Positions 37,931 through 49,632 of a stretch of DNA of 64,000 nt are shown piece after piece. The position numbers were made by a program, and so were the translations under genes. Numbering within the stretch: the stretch's first letter is position 1; every line of letters starts with the position of its first letter. A model generated the notes under the pieces. It saw only the letters and a list, made by a program, of their open reading frames with translations. It was not told the DNA's origin and made no database searches. The stretch is from positions 26,326,150 through 26,390,149 of the forward strand of contig CM075197.1 of the NCBI GenBank assembly GCA_037577475.1, read 5' to 3'. The DNA comes from Chaunax sp. Z400 (taxonomy: Eukaryota; Chordata; Actinopteri; Lophiiformes; Chaunacidae).

Positions 37931-39401
37931 TGGAGCACAAACCTGCGCCAAGGCCGACCAATCCTCACGTCTGTTAAGCCTGCCTGACCCATAAGCCCCA
38001 CCCCTCCGCATGGTTTTGTGAAAATGGTTCAGTAGTTTTTGTGTAGTTTTACGAAACAAAAAGCTCAACAAAGTTAGCTAAATTGCTATTTTCCGCGTGT
38101 ATGTTGCTAGCTCAGAGGCTTTTGTTGCCTCTTTTGAAAATGGTAATGAAGAGGAATGACTGAACTGGGCGGCAAATGGCAGGAAAGGTCATGGTGTCAC
38201 GCCACTTACATACATGTTAACATACGCCGCATACATCTACTGGGAAAGTGTATCATGATCATACCAGGGAGACTCAGTCTTGTCTGGGGTCAAACGTCCT
38301 CCTAGACACCCTTTAGGTAAACACTTTCCACCTGCAGCCCACCAGGATGCAGGAAACTTGATTCTATCTTAATTGTTTGAACACACAATCAAGATCAGGT
38401 TGCTAGTTATGAAAATGTGATTAATGGCTTCTGTTTAAAAAGGTTCTCCTGTTTTGAAACCATTTGTGTTGGTCTTGACATTTCCAAATGTCCCACTGAG
38501 CTCAGATTTTAACGAGTGCTGGCCTTATCACGCCAGCGCTCATTTCAGATTCTTATGAGGTCGATATTGTGGATGACAGCACCTAATCAATTAGGTCCGC
38601 AGCCTCTCTAACAGTGTGGTGCTGCTGTCGCTCCATCTCTGCTACTTGGAAGAACAGATGTTTCTCCTTTTATGGAGTCGCATTCATCGTTAAGTCCCCC
38701 AATAGTAAACACCATTAGACAAATGTAATAGTGGCGTCTTTCAACACGTAGTGACTCACAGTGTTCAGCCATCATTAATTAGCATCATCATCATCATCCC
38801 CGTTTGTTTACTCGTCATGAATGATCATTTAATTAGGTAACTTCACATGGAGGATCCAAATATTATGGATAGATTATAACAAGATCAGATGCAAACGGCT
38901 CCTGCAGCAGCTTAAAGAAGCTTAGCTCTGTAGGACAAGTATCAATCACATTTATATGTAAATAGATGCAATTATGTGTTCTAATCATCAGACATTACTC
39001 ATGAGGCAGGGAGGAGAAGGGCACTTGGTGTTTAAATTCTGGGATCAGTGTGAAGGAGATGGAGCCACTCGAAGGCATGCAGCACTGAGCCAAGAAATGG
39101 CTGTAAAACAACACCCACCGCCTCCAAAGCTTCATGATGAGAGGTTCTCTGAGCAGTCGCTAAGAGCTGACACACTGATGCCGCTTCTGTTGTTGTTCTC
39201 CACGAACACCAAGGTTACATTAGCAGCACTGAACAAGAGAGCAACACATCAGAAGAGAAAAGTCTCCTGGAAGGAATTCTTATATGAAAAAAAAACTGTA
39301 TTCAGTTTTCGGCATTTTGTCATCGAGTCATGAATGGTTTTGCACCTGGTAAAAAAGATCGTATCAAATCTTTTTGCCGGAGTATAAAGAACACAAAAAA
39401 A

Positions 39402-39925
39402 TGTCGTTATTTGGAGAAGTCGTAATTTTACGAGAAAAAGTTCAAATATTACAAGAATGCTTTTTACACATCAACACCCCATTATTATAAGTATGGGGAC
39501 TGGATCTGTTCTCAATAAAGAACCAGAGAGACTGGGTGGAGATGGCTGGTAGTGTTAGACAGCAGGGATGTCAATGGCTGACTATTTTGACTTTATTCTC
39601 ATAATATTACAACTTTATTCCTGTCCTATTATGACTTTTTCTCATAAAATCATGACTTTATTCTTATTATGACTTTTTCCTGTAAAATTATGACTTATTC
39701 TAGTAATATTACTTTCTTAAATATGAATTTGTTCTCACAAGAGTATGACTTTATTCCTGTAATATTATGACTTTTTCTCGTAACATTACAACTTTATTCT
39801 CATATTATTATGACTTCTTCTTGTAAAATTATGACTTTATTTTCATAATATCATGACTTTTCCCTCATTACAATCTTGTAATATTATGACTGTATTCTTG
39901 AAATCAGATTTTTTTTTCTCAATGT
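39402..39925. repeat. ACTTTATTC minisatellite with an inverted first segment
   Basis: From 39588 to 39925, units like GACTTTATTCTCATAATATT and GACTTTTTCTCGTAA alternate about every 20 to 40 bp. At 39402-39456 the reverse complement form occurs (GTCGTAATTTTACGAGAAAA). The two are separated by about 130 bp of unrelated sequence, so the transcript could form a hairpin. Confidence 0.8.
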
Positions 39926-41298
39926 GACCCTAATAGTCCATCTATTATTTAAGTCCATTTTCTTAAACAAGAGAAAAACTACATTTCATTACATTTGAGG
40001 CTTGTTCTGACATTTAGAGGTTTTAAGCTAGGCCCCGCCTACAGGAGGGTTAAAACCCTGATGGATTTTTAAGTGAGTTTCATCACAGTAATATTCTCCT
40101 CTCTAATCTCAAACATGCACACACTCCAACACACTACAGGGTATATTACGATTATAGTGACAGATGCTCCCCATCATGTGATCTCATGGGGGAAGAAATG
40201 GAGATTGACCTGATGCAACAACTTTCTATAACAAAAGCAGGAGGTTAAACGAGTCTGGGTGAGAAAATGGGTGGAGGTCAGATTCAGTTTCTGTCAACAG
40301 TGGAAGCTAACGTATGCTAGCTAGAATGTTCACTGTTGGCACCGTCAGCTGCTGCGGGATCTCTCTCTCATTGGCTGTTCTGATCCTGCTTGGCTCGTTC
40401 TGATATAATCATTTCTTTGTTTGAGTAGACGGCTGGCCTTCCATTGTTCGCTGCTGTAATCATGCTCGGATTTACAGATATAAAACCTTTAAAAAGTCAC
40501 AAGGTCAGCCTGAGGCGGGACACCAGACTTTGCCTTCTGTTGACTGGATAAAGCGTGTCAGGGGTGGATGGTGTGGCCCGGAGCTGATACACAATCCCTA
40601 ATCAATAAAGGAGAAACAGAAATCCTTGGCCTCGGGGGGCCCTGGTGGGAAGTCGTCATGAGTAATGGCGAGCCTCCGTTCCCCCTTCTCTGTTCTCTTT
40701 GGAGAGGATGGAGGGCTGTCTGAAGCACACAGATATACACTGATCTGTCAGAATGATAGATGAGACTGAAAGAATGCCAAAGAAACGGTGACACTTGGAA
40801 TGGAAACAACATCCTCTCTCCGTGATTTCTGCCGCGTTGCAGTGCACATGGGAATCTGAACGAAGAGTATTCTTCAGTCGTCTGTTCAGGGTGAATTTCT
40901 AGCTTGCCATGAATATTACATGATGCACGACTGCGTCATCATGTCTGATCAAAGTATGAACTCAAATTAGCTGCATCTCCACTGAAACGCTGAAAGATGT
41001 AAACATTTAGAATTAGCCTTCTGTACTGTGTCGAATCCCAACAAGCATCTGAGCTCACCTGTCAGTCATTAAAAAAGTGGACTGCCTTTTCTCTTTCAGA
41101 GTTACCCCACATATAGACACACTGTTCCTCTGAAATGAACACATGACACCAAACTCATCCACAACAGTTAAATACAATGACATCATTTTGAATCATAAAT
41201 GCCCAATTTGTGCCAGTTCACGGTGAAAAGCGGCTCCAAATAGCAGTTTTGACACCGAGATTAAAGCATTGGATCAAATGTATCTGGGTCTTGTGTTC

Positions 41299-41629
41299 AG
41301 ATCATTTAATGCCCCTTTAACCCGGAGATAATGGGAATATTTTTCACACACTAAACCCTTTCAGCAGCTGCTCAGAGGACAACAGCTTGCTCAGCGATTC
41401 ACTTTCCTTCCCTGACCAGGTAAATCCAGCCACAAACAACCTAAACCCACCCGACTGTGAAGCATTTACTTTCTCCAGCAGTGTTACGGGAACCGTCCTC
41501 ACCTCCCTCTTGTTGTTTTTTTTCACTCCCTTCAGTTTGATAAGAGCCTGACAGGAAGCGGGTCAACAGATTGAAGATGAACGCCTCAGGGCTGCTTAGC
41601 GTCTCCTGCCGCGGCTGGAGATTAGCATG
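41299..41629 (-). repeat. Dispersed repeat copy B (inverted partner of 29501-29861)
   Basis: On the minus strand this matches copy A over its length with scattered substitutions. Its open frame (41344-41526, minus) has 60 codons with SGGFRLFVAGFTWSG and SLSKLLSSEQLLKGFSV. Relative to copy A it lacks 15 bases in the frame, exactly five codons, and it shares the same stop. Unclassified family. Confidence 0.75.
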
Positions 41630-42234
41630 AGTTTGTAAATCCGTTGTTGGTAAACAGTTGATTGCTTTCGAATCGGGTCATATAAAGGTGGTCGTCACGA
41701 TGGCTCCACTTACGTAAAGCTGCGACGCAAATTTTCCCATCACTCACGCGAACATCACTGCAGGATCGTTTGCGTTTACTCTCCTGACTCACGTTTATTA
41801 CCGCTATTTCCTCCTGTCATCAGCAATGACCGAAGTCAACACAACTGCTCCCATGTGTTTGTCGTGTCACGTTGGAAAACCAAACGGCGGGTTCACAACA
41901 GTACAACAGTACAGGCAAACACAGACGGCTACGATAAGCTCATCTTCCACTTCCACATTAACGTCCTAATGACTTCCAGATATGTGACGTCTGGAGAATC
42001 TCTCGGTCTTCAGATTCCAGCTACATTTAATACATTTAATACATCCCCAAAACTTGCCTGTGTGTCAACAGACATCAGGGTTAAATCGAATTAAAACACG
42101 ACTGATAGGATACCAAGTTTGTGGTTATTAGAAGTGGTAAACACTGTTTTAGTGAGGATAGTTTCAAATCGTCAAAGGAAGCTGAACAGTCATCTGTAAA
42201 CAAAATGACGTTGCATCATCCTAAACTGAAATCC

Positions 42235-42420
42235 TTGCTGTGGCTGGTCGAATGGGCTCCATGCTGGCCAGTTAAGGTCTTACTGGGTAAATGGTCTCTT
42301 CATGGACCTGTCTGTGTGCATGGGGACATTGTGTTTGCCGCCTTTTATTTCAACACAACAAACTGTTGCCACAAAGTTGGAAGCAGTTGTCCAAAAACTT
42401 TTGGCCAAATAGATGTACAA
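42235..42420 (-). pseudogene. Tc1/mariner-like transposase relic, antisense
   Basis: On the minus strand the sequence tracks the catalytic-core region of a Tc1-like transposase: CTTCCAACTTTGTGGCAACA, CATGCACACAGACAGGTCCA, and AACTGGCCAGCATGGAGCCC near the end. The element terminus CCAAAAACTTTTGGCCAAAT is fused to it at 42390-42410, so the copy is internally deleted. The 212-codon + strand frame (42121-42759) that spans it is therefore not a gene. Frame breaks and missing parts make it inert. Confidence 0.7.
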
Positions 42421-43375
42421 AACATAACTGCATGTATGCTTAAAGCCAGACGCTCAGCCTCTGATATCAACGTGGATCCTCGGCTTCCCTCTGTTTTCTG
42501 CCTCTTACTTCACGGAGTCCCTCATTCCACGGCAAGGATAACGGCAGCTTTGTGTGATGTTACTTCTGACATATCGAAGAAGACATCAGATAAATCTGTG
42601 CTTATCCTTGTTAGTAATTCACAGACTCCAAGAAGCTCCTCGAAACACCACCGTCAAGCTTGTGACACGGTATGGGTAAGGCTTTCTGTTCGTTTGGGCG
42701 TGAGACGAAGAAGAAGATCTCTCAGCGGTGAAATAAGCAGGATGGAGCGACTTTTGTAGCCTTTGAGATGGAAAATTAACAGATTTTTCATTAGCAGAGG
42801 ATGTTTACTTGTGTGTTCAGGAAGACAAGAGTTGATTGTGAATGCATGCGCAGAGACAAAGCTCATAACTGAATGCACAATGAAACGTGTACTTTTTTTT
42901 TTAGATACCCAGTAGAAGAAGATGTGCCATTAAGAGGCTCCGGGCTTTTTCATTAAGCAAAAGAATCAAAGGTTGCATCAATACGATGCCAACGAGTCAT
43001 CAAAACTGAATACCAGCCAACAGATTAAAGCATCAGTGACATGCATGACGTACATTCATTTCTGTTTAGTTAGCAGAGCTGCACTGCTAAAGCTACTTGT
43101 TGTCTAAAAGTAGAATGGCAATAGCATTTGGAAGGATGGAGGACAATTTTCCATACATGAATAATAGCTTTTAGCATAAATAATTCTAAAAGATGCTGCT
43201 CCAATTTTGCCCTTTTTAAGGACTTGCAATTGATTGGTTGCAAAAACTATTGGATGGAATTTCACAAAACTTTCAGTCTAATTTTCTTCACCGTTCAGGG
43301 GAAGCTGAAGAGAAGGAACTTTATTTTGCCTGAAGCTTTTTCAGGGACCATTTGTTCAAATAGGTTTACTTAGTT

Positions 43376-43827
43376 GCGTTTCCACTGCGTAGTGCCGGCT
43401 CAACTCGAGTCAACTCTGCTCGTCTTTTATGGTTTACCATTAGGTAAAAGTATCTGGTAGGCCTACCTATGTTTTTGGAATCACCTCCAACGAGGCTCCA
43501 AAAAAGCTGAGCAGGTACTAAAAGGTGATCTGAAAACACAGAGAGACTCGTCACTACGTCATGAAGTCATCCTGCACCGCACAAACCAATGGCAGCCAAA
43601 CTACTGTATTTTTAACATGGAGGTGCAGACGTTTCCGTCTTCGATAGCTGATGAGAGGATCACGAGAGGCATTGAAGATGACATCCCTTCAGTTTCGCGC
43701 AGTGTGGCTATGAGGACAAGCTACACTGTGGCGGTACCATCCTCTAATGGAAAGTGACCTCCTGAAAAGTACCTGATACCAAAGCTGAGTGGAGTGGAGC
43801 CGAGCCGGTACCACGCAGTGGAAACGC
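43376..43827. mobile_element. MITE-like element with 26-bp terminal inverted repeats
   Basis: The left end, GCGTTTCCACTGCGTAGTGC at 43376-43395, continues CGGCTC. The right end at 43802-43827 is its reverse complement with two mismatches. The element is 452 bp with no transposase. The interior includes GCTGAGCAGGTACTAAAAGG, shared with the truncated copy at 35586-35770. A clean target-site duplication is not obvious (TTA-rich flanks on both sides). Confidence 0.8.
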
Positions 43828-44604
43828 GGCTTTAGTTTGGGTGAGACATCGCCTCACAGTAATGATGAATTGTAGCCGTTGCCTAATGCACTGCATTTAG
43901 ACAGATTAAAGTGCTAATATGTCGGATAGCAACATCATTTCTTTAGATTCATCATTTTTGATTTGTCTATAATGTCAGATGTTGGTATTTAAGTTTCCTC
44001 TTTGAGGTTTGCAGCCAATCACAGCTCCATTAACATCCTGAGAAGTTTGAAGGTGAAGACACTTGAGACTCTCTCTCTCTCTACTTTCCCTCTATGTCAC
44101 TCTGCATATATATATGTATGTATGCACACAAGGGCAAAGTGAGGTCATCTGTCCCACCAGGTCCACATGGTGCTTCACACTCCACACGCCAGTGTCTGTC
44201 CATCAGCTTCCCCAGAGCAAGGCATTTAAATGGATCTGGGTCACAGTGGGATCCCCTCTGTCCACCCGCTGGAACCTGGAAGCGTTCGATTCATTTGTGA
44301 ACAGAGCCGCCTGCATTACAGCCAATCCGTGTGACACACTTAACTGTCGAGAGCTGCTGCATTATGTATTAACACTTAGCAGGTATGTTCTCTGCTACAT
44401 GGCTCGCATGGTGCTGAGCTCCGTGTCAGCTGCATTCAGGATGCCCGCGCCTCATTGTAAACGATAAAAATGATAGGAAGAGGAAGAGGAAGAGCTCTCC
44501 TGACATTTGCTCCACTTTCTCACTTGGTCCAGTTTTTACTGTTCTTGCAACTTGAGCATCATTCACTGTGGAGAAAATTAGGGCTCTCCTCATTCAGTGT
44601 AGCC

Positions 44605-44790
44605 AGGGGCGGCTGTGGCTCAGAGCCTTGGTCCAAGGTGGGTAGTTCGATCCCCAGCCCCTCCAGTCTGCATGTCGAAGTATCCTTAAGCAGGATACAC
44701 AACCCCAGTTTGCTCCCCAGGCACTGTAGGGGCTGCCCACTGCTCCTCAGGGACGGGTCAAAAGCAGACAACATGTACTTCCTCTTCTTT
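44605..44790 (+). mobile_element. tRNA-derived SINE
   Basis: The head has an RNA polymerase III box A-like stretch (GGGGCGGCTGTGGCTCAGAG, 44606-44625) and a box B (AGTTCGATCCC, 44644-44654) about 20 nt later. The spacing is shorter than in an intact tRNA, suggesting a small deletion. The body that follows (TCCAGTCTGCATGTCGAAGT, TTGCTCCCCAGGCACTG) resembles an abundant percomorph SINE. The + orientation is the same as the host gene. Confidence 0.75.
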
Positions 44791-44914
44791 TTAATAGTGA
44801 GCTTTATACATCTACGTATACAGACTGTATTCATATACCGAATTTCAATCAGCAGCCACTTCCATAGAGCCCATGAATGGCTGTGACACACTGTTTTTAT
44901 TTCATAACAAAACT

Positions 44915-45365
44915 AGAATGGCACTCTGTGGAGCGCATACCTCCATCAAGGTGCTTGTATAAATTCTCATTCATCCAGGTCAGGGTAATCCTCGATGGCT
45001 GATTCAGAAGTAACTTGTTGGGTAAAAGTGCTGTCAGTTTCTGGAGGGTCTGGTCAATCTGGTCTGGAAGAGCTCTACCAGTTGCTTCTGTTTCAACCTT
45101 CAAGGACGTCCACCAAGTCTGAACAATCCTACACATACCGGTTTAGCTTGCCAGATCCATGCCCCACGACTCCACAAAGTTTGTGGAAATTTGTTTGGTT
45201 GTTGTTGTGTAATCAGGGAAAATGTTGAAAAATGCACCATCAAACCATGTTCAAGAAAGTGGAAAAAAATCTGGATCCATCCTTTTATCCGAATCCGAAT
45301 TTTGTCTAATCTTTGACAAACAGATGCAGGTGAAAACCTCCTTGATGGAGGGAATAATACTTTGG
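44915..45365. mobile_element. Inverted-repeat element with CCTCCATCAAGG ends and an internal insert
   Basis: A perfect 12-bp inverted pair, CCTCCATCAAGG (44940-44951) and CCTTGATGGAGG (45340-45351), bounds the element. The outer phrases TAGAATGGCACTCTGTGGAG and AACAGATGCAGGTGAAAACC resemble a common fish repeat. The middle (about 44965-45170) contains TTCTCATTCATCCAGGTCAG and related sequence like a retroelement fragment on the minus strand, possibly Penelope-like, which suggests a nested insertion. Confidence 0.55.
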
Positions 45366-46375
45366 CCTAGTGCAACTAGAAAAGTAGCTTAATCTCATGT
45401 GCAAATGTGAACGCTGCAAGTTGACGAGTTTTCCACAAGATATTCCTGCAACTCTTTCAGAATAAAAGCCATGTTGAGAAATGAGAGGCTTCTAATTTGT
45501 AACTGATACAGGAAGTGTCGAGTTTGTATTAACGTGTTATTTCAGCGAATCAACACGAGGCTTTGTGCTAACATATTGTAGCATGTATCATAAACATGAT
45601 ATGGATGTTGGTCGGAAGAAGCAGCGCGCTATGGCGCTCGGCTAATCCGTTAACGGGCTAACCCTGGGCTCCTGCTGACGAGCTGCATGTCAACAGATCT
45701 ATGGAAAGATCCTAACATCCTAACCAGTATAGTGTGCATCACAGCCTGATCTTCCTCCTCTGTGCCATCGAGCTCCATTAAAAACACATCAGTGAGCCAC
45801 ACTGTTGCACAGGGTGAGACGTTCCTTCATTACCATGAACACAAACACTGTGGTTTATTTTGAGTCCCACATACAACGAACGTCCTGCTGCCACAAATCC
45901 TCACTAGAGCACCTAACGTGGATTAATCTCCTGCTGAAAATAGTCCCCAGCAAATGTCCTCCTAGTCGAGACATGTTTGCATTGACAGATTTTATGTTTT
46001 GCAGGATCTGCATGCTGAATCCAATCTGTTGGCAGCAGCTTTATGAAAATCCTTAGTCAACACGAGAACACCCCTATGCACAAAGATGGGCAAATAAAAC
46101 ACCCTCAAATAATATGAAAACAAGAAATAGAATTGGATTGTAATGGAAAACTGTAAAAGGCTGTGGCCTCTGATGCTGTTGTGGCTGAATGGCTGCAGGT
46201 CAACATCTGCAACAGCTGCAAATGCAGAGACACAAACAATTGTAGGAGACTCCGTCATTTCTGTTGCAACATCCTGTAGTTTAATCCAGCAGCGGCAGAG
46301 AGAGGAGTTTCTGGCACAACTTCACCTACTTACAAGGAGCATGGAGAAGGGAAAACAACATTTGAGGTATTAGGA

Positions 46376-46440
46376 ACAACTTTATTGCTTGACCAACGCA
46401 TTTTGGCTTGTGGCCTTCATCAGGTCATCATAAAACACAT
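46376..46440 (-). repeat. Retroelement 3'-tail-like fragment
   Basis: On the minus strand it reads as a short tail: GACCTGATGAAGGCCACAAG, then CCAAAATGCGTTGGTCAAGC and AATAAAGTTGTTCC. Similar tails end fish non-LTR or Penelope-like elements. It is too short to classify. Confidence 0.4.
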
Positions 46441-46779
46441 TGCAAACAGCATTTAAGAAGGGTATGTATGAAGCAGAAAAATAAAATAATGCATAATAAC
46501 TTTTTTTAAACATTTTGCCAGTATAATGAAATATAAAAATAAAGGCCAATCAAAATAAAACTACCCAGGCATGATGTTTCAACCATGTGCAATTTAATCC
46601 AAATCCGGATCATAATCCCCTGTTACCTACATACAATGCAGTCCTGACATCTCTTCCACGCCGGTTTCACCATCTTTATGCTAACGACCCACATAATGGC
46701 TCAATATGCATACGAGAGACGGCTGGTCCCAGCAACCCCAACGACCCACAATAGGACTGGGAAGGACCAGGAAGACAAG

Positions 46780-47108
46780 GAAAGGGAACAGGTTACTTAA
46801 CGACTCTCAAGGTAGTTTACATCTCACAGAGGATAAATATCCTGACCTCGTACCAACAGTCTAGAACTGATGAAGCCTCTCGGATGAGAGGTGGAACGTC
46901 TTCAAGCTAAGAAAAGAAGTCCAGTTTCTTCTGAATCAACCTTCAAGGATAACCTCCTCCAACTGTCGCCATATTTGTTGTTGATGAAACATTAGAAACT
47001 TCGCTGCCCTCCTGTGGTTCTATCAAACGTACGGACATAAGTAGGCACTAACAGACCGTTTACGAACAGATGAATCCCTTTACGTACATAGAGGGAGCAT
47101 AAATGGAT
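46780..47108. repeat. Retroelement tail fragment followed by partial inverted-repeat element
   Basis: 46845-46955 has GAACTGATGAAGCCTCTCGG and GATGAGAGGTGGAACGTCTT, a phrase typical of Penelope-like or related fish retroelement ends. From about 46965 the sequence matches the right half of the GGCCCATTTATGCT family (TCGCCATATTTGTTGTTGAT, CGCTGCCCTCCTGTGG), ending GAGGGAGCATAAATGGATCA near 47091-47110. Confidence 0.5.
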
Positions 47109-48609
47109 CATTATCTTTTACAATAAATCTATTTTCATATGAATAAATCTTTTCAACTGTACAAAGTTTGCTGTTTCAATCAGTGTTTCTTATTCTGACG
47201 TAGCCTGAATTTCTGATGTTTTAGTGAGGATGATGTTGGTGGAGGAGGTGGAGGTGTAGCGCTCTCTGGTTTCTCTACTGTGGAGTAAAATAATTGTCTG
47301 CAATGACACAGATAGTTAAAGGTCCTTATTTATTTGGTGCAAAACTTTCATTTCAGGTTCACGGCAGGATAATTAGCTGCGCTCTCTGTAGCTGTTATAA
47401 TTGGTCCCTTGATTAAACCTGTGTGATAGGAAAGCAGAGCAGAGCCACTGCAGGGAGAACAGAACAAATCAGACGCAGTTCACATCTTAAAAAACATTTC
47501 ACTGATCTATCGCTTCCTGATTATCAATTTCAGTATTCCAACCAAACGCTTAATTATGAGAGATTAATCTTTAAACTGGCTCAGATCTTAGAAAGTCAAA
47601 TAACATTTGTGAGAAATGTCACATCCACCCGTTGGGAAGCATCATGATTGATATGCAGACACTGATCTTTGACAAAAACAGAACATTATCCCCTTGTCGT
47701 CGATTCAAAGCTTTCTAAAGAGCTCCTATATGTAGTTTTAAGATATCAGAGCTGTGCTGTTATGGTCTTTATCACTTTTAAGGGATGATAAATGAACATA
47801 TTTAAATGCAAATAAGGTACAACTATCAAATATCCATGTTTTCTGTGCGCCGCTGTTCAAAAACACCAGACGAAATTAAATAAAGGCAATATTTTCTCTC
47901 ACTCTGAAATAATCTGAACCTCGTTGTTGTTCGCTGATGGAGGTCTCAGTTTGGTTCTTTAACCACTCAAACAACACATAACCATATTAGTGCAAAGCTG
48001 AACGAGTCGCTTGCAGCAAAGATGGATCACCACGAGGTGAAGCTGCTTTTATTTTCTCGCATAAAAAAGCTGTAATAAATCATGTCAGCAAAGCAGTTGT
48101 TGGCTGTGGGTTCTGTCAAAATGGATGAAACGCTCCGAGTCCCCGAACTGAGTCGTGACAGTTTACTGCTCACTGGAGACACGCTGAACAAATCAAAGCT
48201 CTCATATCTGGGGAAACGGCGAACGGCGACAGAACCAGATGGAAAAAAAGCGACTGATGCTCCGTCAAACAGAGCCGTTTGTTTGTGCCGAACTCACAAA
48301 GGGATTTTCTATAAGGAGGGTCAGTTTATCAAATCTAAAAACACATTTTTCACACACTGGCCCTCTCTCTAGATCGTCCACAAGGCGTGAGAACAACCCA
48401 ATCACCAGAATGAATGTTGGCCTGAATGTTTCGTCAAACGACGGCGCTGTTGAAACTGATCCGTTTAAACAACGCTGTGCTAAAGTCTTCTCATCTGGAT
48501 ACGGTTATGGAGCTTTTGGTTATGGATCATTTTTCAGCATAAAATGCCAGATTTTGATGCCACAATCATGGGAAGGAAACAATCATCTCTCCCTGGGCAG
48601 CCTCCCATT

Positions 48610-49160
48610 TAAAAACATCCCGTTTTCAAATAATATCCTTACGTCTCATTAAAAATATCCGGTTTTGAACGTGGTGTTTACATGTCATCCTCTTGTTTTT
48701 GATGAGAAAATGTCCTGACGTCTCATTAAAAATATAATTCTTTAAACAACCGTGTCTCACTAGGTATAGTCTCCGGTTTGAACAGAAAATGTCCTCAAAG
48801 GTTTCCAACTCTCACTTTCTGGCCTCTCATTTAAAAATATCCCATTTTCTTGTATAAAATCTCTTTTAGTCTCATTGAAAGTATCCGGTTTGGAACGATA
48901 GTGTGTCAGTTCATATCCGCTCTTTTGAAAACAGTGGAAAACATCGAGATAGCTCATTAAAAACAATCCTCATGTCTCATTAATAATCTGTGTTTTTGAG
49001 CATGATGTCTCACTTGGCATCTTCTCTTCGATGAGAAAATGTCCTGACATCGTTTAAAAACAATCCTCTTTGAGTTGACAATGTCTCATTTAAAAAAAAA
49101 TCCAGTTTATGATTATAAAATATCCTTTAGTCCTGTTAAAAATATCCGGTTTCAAACAAT
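48610..49160. repeat. Diverged minisatellite (TCTCATTAAAAATATCCGGTTT units)
   Basis: The phrases CTCATTAAAAATATCCGG, GATGAGAAAATGTCCTGACG and CATTTAAAAATATCCC recur about every 55 to 110 bp across roughly 550 bp, with indels. It lies about 400 bp upstream of the next shisa6 exon. The small frames in it are not genes. Confidence 0.8.
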
Positions 49161-49569
49161 GCTCCCTCCTGTGGCAGCTTTTCATTTCAGTGTGTCCAGT
49201 TTTTCGGCTGGAAATTGTGTTGTCTTGTTACTTTACCTGGTTTCTAACGGTGGTCTTTTATCCCATCACTGTTTCAACCATGTCCTGATGAGACAGTAAG
49301 CTTGTATAGATGTAATCTGAAAGTAATAGGATACATATTGTACAGATATGATAATGGACAAATGAAAACTCAATGCATCTGTGCTTTGTAGAAATGTAAA
49401 GTATTAAATTTTTATGCTGATGACATGTTGCAATACTTACAAATGGTCAATACAAACTATTTGAGTCATGCATTAAACAAATAGACTACATACTCTCATA
49501 ACGTGTCTGATTTTCTTCTTGTCACTTGAACCCATCATGTTAAAATGAAGTCTGTTTTTCTTACAATAG

Positions 49570-49632
49570 GAAACCACCACCACGACTACCAGCACAGTCA
49601 CCTGGATTTGACCGCTCTCACTCCTAAACTGG
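49570..49632 (+). CDS. shisa6: shisa6 cassette exon (HHHDYQHSHLDL segment)
   Basis: The acceptor is TTACAATAG and the donor is G|GTAAGA. The 63-nt exon has the 2+n+1 phase. It reads GNHHHDYQHSHLDLTALTPK followed by L, a histidine-rich stretch equivalent in position to a mammalian SHISA6 segment starting GDHQYNHP, as I recall it. The pyrimidine tract is weak and A/T-rich (TCTGTTTTTCTTACAATAG), consistent with regulated inclusion. Skipping leaves the frame intact. Confidence 0.85.

Larger units (their letters stand above)
11908..49569 (+). other. Large shisa6 intron (37.7 kb)
   Basis: It runs from GTACGT at 11908 to the CAATAG acceptor ending at 49569. It contains all the repeats listed between these positions. 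Stretches with no recognisable repeat include about 16900-20250, 20600-23300, 24250-28350, 29900-32300, 32450-35550, 36500-39390, 39950-41290 and 45370-46370. Some of these are GC-balanced and could include regulatory elements. I found no intronic gene, snoRNA or miRNA that I can support by eye. The size suits a neuronal gene with distant regulatory sequence. Confidence 0.7.

Noticed and set aside
37607..38071. 154-codon minus-strand frame rich in Phe, Leu, Cys and Ser
   Set aside because: It reflects the purine-rich + strand; hydrophobic low complexity, no signal or domain.
42121..42759. 212-codon + strand open frame, the longest in the window
   Set aside because: Its middle is antisense to a decayed Tc1-like transposase fused to a transposon end, and the C-terminal part is Arg/Ser low complexity. 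No gene signature.
44606..44660. A genuine tRNA gene
   Set aside because: A- and B-box-like sequences are present, but the spacing is short, no acceptor stem closes, and a SINE body follows.
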